From positions 1 to 11,601 of the forward strand of contig LT636254.1 in the NCBI GenBank assembly GCA_900128565.1: a stretch of DNA of 11,601 nt, in the 5' to 3' direction. Every line of letters begins with the position of its first letter. Position 1 is the first letter of the stretch. The position numbers and the translations under genes were made by a program. The notes below the pieces were generated by a model that saw only the letters and a list, made by a program, of their open reading frames with translations, had not been told where the DNA came from and made no database searches. This document shows, piece after piece, positions 7,178 to 11,601 of this stretch. The DNA is from Stramenopiles sp. TOSAG23-6 (taxonomy: Eukaryota; Sar).

Positions 7178-9907
7178 TCATTGTGTTAAAACAATTTCAT
7201 CAACAAACTCCATTGCAACTTGAAGCTGTTCATTGCTCATGTCAACAGGTTCTGTAGTCAAGACGTTAACATTTACCAGTCTCTCTACGCCAGAATTAAA
7301 GCCTTCTATAACCAAGCTGTCTTTATGTTGACCAGCTCGTACACTGTGTATTGTGAAATATATTTTTAAATTTTTACTAGCTAGGTAAACAATTTTCTGT
7401 GAAAAAAGATATATTTGAAATTAACGATGAAAACGTATATTGCGAATATCTGAAGTTTTGTCACGCATTCCTCTCTTAAATGTTTTAAGTTTTTTTTTGA
7501 TACTATCTCTTTTTTCCGATTCAAATATTTTTCGTTTTGAAGAATTGTGTTCGATACCAACAAATGCATTGATTATCTTACTATCCACTTTATCAAGCCG
7601 AGAATTCTCGATGAATTCAGCTCCAGCTGCTTGAGTTCCTCCATCATTTTTTGTTTCAATAGCTTGTTTCTCTCCGTCTTTCTTTTGCTGATTCAAAAAT
7701 TCAAGTTGTTTCATTTGAATTAAAGCCTTAATTGAATCCGTAAGTTGTTCAGTTCTGTTATTAGTAGGCGTTTGAAAAGTAGATCTGAAAGTAGAAAAAT
7801 CATGTGTTGCATTTACATCATTTTCATCTACAATAGGCAATTCACCAGCATATAACTTATTTTGTCTCAAGTCTTCCCAATCCTTGATTTTTAAATATCC
7901 ACGAAAATGTGACTCTTCCAATTCGAATTTGTGAAAGTCGCAATGGTTTACATCAATATTGAATTTATGTTGTATTCTGGATGCCATGAATGATAAATGT
8001 GGCAGTTTAAAAGCTAAATTAGAGAATGTGTTTATTCCATCGGTTCGGATCCCACCCTGTTTTAGTTTTGAAAAACATTTTCTCACTTTTGTCATCATTG
8101 CTTGCAAGCTTAAATTAGTCATTTGATTCTCACGTGTTTGTTTCTTTGATGCATTAATTCTTGGAACAAATCTCTTAGGTAAGCAAACAGGAAATTCGTG
8201 TGACGGCCATCCGTTTTCAACGTCAAATGATTTATCTAATGTTGCTGTATCTTCTTCATTCAATTTTTCATTATATGCACTTTCATCATTGGTTCTAAAA
8301 GTCAGAAGTATATCAACTTGTGATTTACTCTTAATGTACTCGAATAGAGCTTCAGCCGAATGCATATGCTTAAAGCATGTGTGGTTGCCCACACGTGTGG
8401 CTACATAGAGCAAACCGTTTTCATCATGAGCCAGAATGCTTTTAGTTAGTAAAAGTGATGCTGCTGCTTTCTTCATCTCAATAAGACAATTTGTTTCTTG
8501 AAATGTTAAAAAATTTGATTCAATCGTTTGAAATTCATTATTTGTATTTTTATTCCTCTTCTGTTTTAGATTGTTTGTTGGATCAGGTAGTATACCTTGA
8601 CCTGGTATAAAAACTGCTGATGATTGGATGACAGCTAATTTTATTCGTTTAGTTCTTATTTTTTTGACTTTTGGTGTGCGACTAGTTGAAGTTTGTTTTT
8701 TGGGTTTTGACTTTTCCTTAGTATTGTTTGAATTTTCGTTGTTTGACTCTTGGTACAAGCATATGTACATAGTATCGTCGGTCAAGTCTTCAAGATACGA
8801 ACACAATGCATTATCCTGTTTTATTGGCTCGAAGGTTTTGCTTGAAAGTGGTTTACCTTTTTTGCTCAATTTAGGCACAAGAAACATGTCTTTGGATAAA
8901 TTAGTTGGTGCATCCTCCATACGATCGGACAGTATATCAATAATTGTTTTCACTTCTGTAGTAGAAGTTTCGCCAATTACTTTTATATCACTGTACACGA
9001 TTGCTGTGTTGTCGAATTCTCCAATGTAATTTTGTGGGTTTGATACAATTGTTTTAACAGACTTGGATACATATAGCTTGATTTTTTTTACTGAATCTTT
9101 GGATGGCACTTCAATACTGTCGTCGTCATTCGTTGCTGGATCTTTACTATCGGTTGTTGAATCGCTATCGTCAAACGATACAGGGTTTAAAGGCAACGAT
9201 TTTGCTTTACCTGTACCATCGGTTGTTGTTGAATCGGTATCGCTATCTGAACCCTCGGTTGTTGAATCGCTATCTGAACCCTCGGTTGTTGAATCGCTAC
9301 TAGATAGGGAATACTTAGTCCGTGTGTTTTTTTTTTTGGAGTTATTCTCATCAGAAATCAAATCTAATAACACTTCCCCTGCCGAAATAGTTGAGTCTTT
9401 GGAACTAGAGTTATCCATCTCGAAAGATTCAGAAACCGAATCAGTGGAGTCGGACTCAGACTCAGACTCGCAGACCACAGCAATCCTGAGTTTCCTGTTT
9501 GTATCGACGTGGGCTGTCATTATGGATTTCACATTCGTTTGTGTCAAAGGAGTCCATGCCGTTTCACGATTCGATAGTCCTGGTGTTCGTAAAACGTAAA
9601 TGTTCTTATAACTTTCACTTGAACTGTGTTTCAGAGCCTTCTGTATTCCGTTGACAAGCTGCCCCATGATGGCGTTTCCTGTTCTACTTTGTGATACAAC
9701 TTTTTTTATTTTTCCTTTTTCTTTAAAAGACTTTTTCTTTGTGCCAGTATAAAGTGACAGTACGATATAGTCATTACACCTACCTTTGTATAGAGTGGGC
9801 ATTGCGTGATTATTTAACAGCGAATCGTAACTAGGGTAGATAAAAGGTCTTTCTGATGTCCTTTTCATGTCTTTCTTCGTTTGACCGAAAAGCAAAAAAA
9901 ATAACAT
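7178..9907 (-). CDS. Second transposon protein, acidic Ser/Asp-rich, unrecognised
   Basis: From the ATG at 9907, which lies inside the right inverted repeat, the frame is open for 828 codons to a TAA at 7423-7421. It then continues in the same frame for 80 codons to a TGA at 7180-7178, and that tail has normal coding character (a conserved-looking acidic end, for example V-E-R-L-V-N and F-V-D-E-I-V). An intron there would join the two. Residues 1-20 come from the repeat. About 145-265 are very acidic and rich in Ser, Asp and Thr, with a 9-residue tandem repeat (S-D-S-T-T-E-G-S-D). About 400-425 are basic (K-P-K-K, K-V-K-K-I-R-T-K-R) and could be a nuclear localisation signal. About 470-690 are more ordered, with Cys, His and Trp residues (for example C-F-K-H-M-H, and H-C-D-F-H-K near 655). 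The end is Lys/Glu-rich and helical. I recognise no domain. It could be an accessory DNA-binding or regulatory protein of the transposon, or captured host sequence; this is inference from location only. Confidence 0.72.
7321..7434 (-). other. Probable intron in the second transposon gene, diverged introner-like copy E
   Basis: On the minus strand a GTTTTC donor (7434-7429) precedes the only internal in-frame stop. The following sequence resembles the intron family: TTAATTTC, a T run, then TTTACCTAGC where the others have TGTACCTAAC, then an A-rich stretch and TTTCACAATACACAG, like TTTCACAATATATG in introns 2 and 3 of the right-hand gene. Frame-preserving acceptors are TAG at 7381 (54-nt intron) or AAAG at 7321 (114 nt). 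The best-looking acceptor, CACAG at 7344, would shift the frame. The boundary given is the longer option. Alternatives are a true stop at 7423 or readthrough. Confidence 0.45.
9217..9301 (-). repeat. 27-bp tandem repeat encoding Ser/Asp/Thr-rich 9-residue units
   Basis: A 27-base unit containing ACCCTCGGTTGTTGAATCGC is present in two full copies, with a partial diverged copy at the left edge. The unit length is a multiple of three, so copies add 9-residue blocks to the acidic region of the second transposon protein. Similar but degenerate Ser/Asp triplets extend to both sides. Confidence 0.75.
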
Positions 9908-9956
9908 TTGATTTTTTTTTGACGAACACGAAACGACAAAATACTGAATTCAACAA
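9847..9956 (-). repeat. Right terminal inverted repeat of the transposon
   Basis: Exact reverse complement of 5822-5931 over 110 bases. Read on the minus strand it contains the ATG (9907-9905) and the first 20 codons of the second transposon gene, so the start of that gene and presumably its promoter lie in the repeat. It is followed by TA at 9957-9958. Confidence 0.93.
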
Positions 9957-9957
9957 T

Positions 9958-9996
9958 ACATCAAATTTGACATCAAATTTGATGTCAATTTGATGT
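9958..9996. repeat. Near-perfect nested palindrome next to the transposon end
   Basis: The 39 bases starting ACATCAAATTTGACATCAAA read almost the same on the other strand; the two arms differ by one base in an A/T run. An inner palindrome (ACATCAAATTTGATGT) sits at the centre. It begins right at the TA that flanks the transposon and is absent from the left flank, so it is not part of the inverted repeats. It could be a small palindromic element, or a hairpin-forming target into which the transposon inserted. Confidence 0.7.
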
Positions 9997-10015
9997 TTTC
10001 TCTGTATTTTTGAAG

Positions 10016-10176
10016 TCGGTCAACTTTTTTTCCGCTCTTAACACTCAGCTCGCTCTTTTCTTCTCTCTCTTCCTCTCCGTTGCTGTCTTTGCTGGCTCTG
10101 GTCCCTTTGCTTCTCTTCCTTTTCTTTCACCGTACTTGTATCAGTAGAGCCTTCGTAATATTAAAGTGATTTAAAG
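10016..10176 (+). promoter_or_regulatory. Pyrimidine-rich promoter/5'UTR of the right-hand gene
   Basis: From about 10016 to 10135 the plus strand is strongly C/T-rich, with repeated TCTTC, CTCTC and TTCCT blocks unlike the surrounding sequence. It then leads into a short non-coding exon ending at the donor at 10177. Such tracts are common around transcription starts; the exact start cannot be placed from sequence alone. No ATG-led coding region is evident here. Confidence 0.45.
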
Positions 10177-10373
10177 GTAAGTTCACTCACTTTTCACATA
10201 ATTTCGATTTCACTATAATAATTCCTCAAAAGTGTCCCAAAAATTCTACAAACATTCCTTGTAACTTAATTGAAACACGTTCATCTTTGTATAACTGCTA
10301 TACCCTCCGTAACACCCCCCAATACTTCATTCTAACAAAACAACTCACATTCGCATATATATTCACAATACAG
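10177..10373 (+). other. 5'UTR intron of the right-hand gene
   Basis: A strong donor AAAG|GTAAGT at 10176/10177, a CTAAC branch-site motif at 10332-10336 and an acceptor TTCACAATACAG ending at 10373 define a 197-nt intron. The ATG follows 22 bases after the acceptor. Unlike the coding introns this one has a consensus GTAAGT donor and does not belong to the repeated intron family, although the acceptor region (TTCACAATACAG) resembles copy E. Confidence 0.72.
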
Positions 10374-10395
10374 TTTTAAAAAGCCTTATCGTAAA

Positions 10396-11386
10396 ATGTG
10401 TAAGAAAATGCAAGAAGTCAAAGTCGGTTGTGAGTCGAAGAATGTACAGCATGCGAATCGTCGAAGGATGCTGCTTAGGCGAAAAGAAGCCGAGGAGAAG
10501 TATGTCCGAAGAATGGAACTTGGCCGTGATGATGCGAATCCGCCACCACGTAAATTAGCTGTTCAACCTCGTGATCCGCTCTGTCCTGTTTCGCCGTTGA
10601 AATCTGTTAAGCAATTCGTTGATCGCATGAAAAAAGCCAAGTCTAAAATGTATGTTTTAATTTTCAATTTCGAATTTGTTTTTCGTACGAAATTTTGTAC
10701 CTAACAAATTTTAGTGTTTTTTTTTGAAATATTTTTCCAAAATACATCCCAACAAAGATAGACTTTTCGGATAAGCGCGTACGATTAAAATTGCATAACC
10801 GTTACGTGCGTAAGAAAAAGAGAGCGGCTATGGCTAAAGCATGTTCTCGACAGAGAATATCAGCGCGCAAAAACGAGCTTGATTCTCTCAGGATGTTTTA
10901 TTTTTTTTAATTTCGAATTTATTTTTTCGTACGGAATTTTGTACCTAACAAAAAAACGAAAACAAAAATATTTTTTCACAATATATGGGCAATGATGCAG
11001 GCCAGAGTGGCTGATGCTTTAGCTGCTGAGTTGGCAGAAGAAGAAGCTCAAACAACTCACAACGAAGCAGAAAAAAGCTCAGCAAATGTCAAAGCTTGTG
11101 CTCTGATGAGAATCTCGGAGCGCAGAGATGAGCTTGATTCGCTCAGGATGTTTTATTTTTTTAATTTCGAATTTATTTTTTTTTTTAATTTCGAATTTAT
11201 TTTTTCGTACGGAATTTTGTACCTAACAAAAAAACAAAAACAAAAATATTTTTTCACAATATATGGGCAATGATGCAGGTCAGACTGGCTGCTGCTATTG
11301 ATGCTGGTTTGGACGAAGAAGATGCCAAAACAACTCACGACGAAGCCTTTCTACTGGCTCAGCAATACCAAAAGGTGTTTGCTTGA
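10396..11386 (+). CDS. Small basic helical protein in four exons, unrecognised
   Basis: Coding exons are 10396-10653, 10758-10894, 11006-11149 and 11284-11386. They join in frame to 213 residues plus TGA at 11384-11386 (642 nt in all). Exon 1 (86 residues) is Lys/Arg-rich, with R-R-R-M-L-L-R-R-K and a Pro-rich patch (N-P-P-P-R-K). Exon 2 is strongly basic (R-Y-V-R-K-K-K-R). The end of exon 2 and end of exon 3 repeat K-A-C-x-x-x-R-I-S-x-R-x-x-E-L-D-S-L-R, and the starts of exons 3 and 4 repeat an Ala-rich then L-x-E-E-(E/D)-A-x-T-T-H-(N/D)-E-A stretch, so part of the protein is duplicated. I recognise no domain; the basic helical make-up suggests a nucleic-acid-binding or structural protein, but this is inference. 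Splice positions were chosen because each keeps the frame open; alternative AGs at introns 1-3 give early stops. Confidence 0.68.
10654..10757 (+). other. Coding intron 1, introner-like family copy B
   Basis: Donor TAT|GTTTTA at 10654, branch-site CTAAC at 10701-10705 and acceptor CAACAAAG at 10757, phase 0, 104 nt. The core TCGTACGAAATTTTGTACC followed by TAACAAATTTTAG is identical to copy A in the DCD gene. Using the TTTTAG right after the branch site would give a stop codon within the next exon, so AAAG is the only nearby acceptor that keeps the frame. Confidence 0.7.
10895..11005 (+). other. Coding intron 2, introner-like family copy C
   Basis: Donor AGGAT|GTTTTA at 10895, branch-site CTAAC at 10945-10949, phase 2, 111 nt. 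The acceptor that keeps the frame is GCCAG ending at 11005; the stronger-looking ATGCAG ending at 11000 would bring a stop within a few codons. The core matches copies A and B with one substitution (TACGG instead of TACGA). Confidence 0.65.
11150..11283 (+). other. Coding intron 3, introner-like family copy D
   Basis: Donor AGGAT|GTTTTA at 11150, branch-site CTAAC at 11223-11227, in-frame acceptor GTCAG ending at 11283, phase 2, 134 nt. It is nearly identical to copy C except for an internal 24-bp tandem duplication of the AATTTCGAATTTA segment (11163-11175 and 11187-11199). C and D arose together with flanking exon sequence and so count as one insertion. Confidence 0.65.
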
Positions 11387-11436
11387 AATGTTAGTTTTCT
11401 TTTTCATTTTGTAAGTTTTTTTCTTTTTTATCGTTT

Positions 11437-11467
<31 letters not shown>

Positions 11468-11601
11468 CCGTTTCCTTTTTCCTTTTTTTTCTACAATGGA
11501 TTTGTTTTATAGTTGTGATATTGTTGATTTTGTTTGGAGTATTTTATACGTATGGGTGGTGATGATGTGATGTTTATTTGTGGTGATGATGTGATGTTTA
11601 T
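11387..11601. other. Noncoding tail: A26 run and start of a 24-bp tandem repeat
   Basis: No coding sequence is visible after the TGA. T-rich sequence leads to a run of 26 A at 11439-11464. At 11556-11601 a 24-base unit (GTGGTGATGATGTGATGTTT then ATTT) is present in one full copy and 22 bases of a second, cut by the window edge, so the array probably continues. Confidence 0.75.

Larger units (their letters stand above)
5821..9956. mobile_element. Two-gene Tc1/IS630-like DNA transposon with 110-bp inverted repeats
   Basis: An element of about 4.1 kb bounded by perfect 110-bp inverted repeats (5822-5931 and 9847-9956). A TA dinucleotide flanks each side (5819-5820 and 9957-9958), consistent with the TA target duplication of the IS630-Tc1-mariner superfamily; the left end has one extra T between the TA and the repeat. 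Inside are a DD34E transposase on the plus strand and a large unrecognised protein on the minus strand, convergent, with back-to-back AATAAA signals between them. No base differs between the repeats, so the copy looks recent and possibly competent. Tc1-type elements are usually 1-2 kb with a single gene, so the size and second gene are unusual. The element sits between the UBXN11-like gene and the right-hand gene and breaks neither. Confidence 0.88.
10830..11346 (+). repeat. Tandem duplication of an exon-intron-exon unit, donor-to-donor period 255 bp
   Basis: The second half of exon 2, intron 2 and the first part of exon 3 match the second half of exon 3, intron 3 and the first part of exon 4. 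Intron sequence is better conserved than the exon sequence: the introns differ by few substitutions plus a 24-bp duplication, whereas the exons align at a subset of residues. Donor to donor spacing is 255 bases, acceptor to acceptor 278. Confidence 0.8.

Noticed and set aside
1248-7511. 15-base word TTGATACTATCTCTT at about 1248 and about 7497
   Set aside because: One copy is in a 5'UTR and the other antisense inside coding sequence; no extended similarity around it, and such matches are possible by chance in AT-rich DNA.
9063-9599. Plus-strand 178-codon open frame rich in Ser, Val and Leu
   Set aside because: It is the antisense of the acidic Ser/Asp/Thr repeat region of the second transposon gene; its length follows from that codon bias and it has no domain or start context.
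11439-11464. A26 run as the tail of a retroposed gene copy
   Set aside because: The gene upstream has introns and a 5'UTR intron, and no target duplication is visible; a simple A-run is enough.
11556-11601. Direct repeats as a CRISPR array
   Set aside because: The 24-base units are adjacent without spacers and the genome is eukaryotic; it is a simple tandem repeat.

Overview
This is an AT-rich stretch of a eukaryotic nuclear genome. The evidence is spliceosomal introns with a CTAAC branch-site motif, AATAAA signals just after stop codons, and proteins with eukaryotic domains (DCD, PPR, SEP and UBX). Gene spacing is tight and most genes are intron-poor, which suggests a microbial eukaryote. 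A UBXN11-type protein beside a DCD-domain protein, a repeat-rich PPR protein and a Tc1/IS630-like transposon would fit a protist such as an oomycete-like stramenopile. I cannot fix the lineage and hold that guess at low confidence.

Layout. 1-1083 (minus): 5' part of a DCD-domain gene, with an intron running off the left edge. 1084-1263: short divergent promoter region. 1264-3261 (plus): PPR protein with a mitochondrial-type leader. 3347-5527 (minus): UBXN11-like protein, convergent with the PPR gene. 5528-5818: upstream region of the UBXN11-like gene. 5821-9956: a complete-looking DNA transposon with perfect 110-bp terminal inverted repeats. It encodes a DD34E transposase (plus) and a large unrecognised second protein (minus), arranged convergently. 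9958-9996: near-perfect palindrome touching the transposon. 10016-11386 (plus): small four-exon gene with an additional 5'UTR intron, encoding a basic helical protein I do not recognise. 11387-11601: noncoding tail with an A26 run and a 24-bp tandem repeat.

The main discovery is a family of near-identical introns. The intron of the DCD gene and intron 1 of the small right-hand gene are in unrelated genes on opposite strands about 10 kb apart, yet they match almost base for base from the donor past the branch site. Introns 2 and 3 of the right-hand gene belong to the same family; they are copies of each other through a 255-bp tandem duplication that also carries exon sequence. A diverged relative seems to sit at the 3' end of the transposon's second gene, exactly where the reading frame has its only internal stop. 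This is the pattern expected of introner-like (intron-generating) elements.

The second point of interest is the transposon itself. Its inverted repeats carry the start codon and first 20 codons of the second gene, and the same sequence is present upstream of the transposase. The host genes (DCD, PPR, UBXN11-like) do not form an evident pathway.
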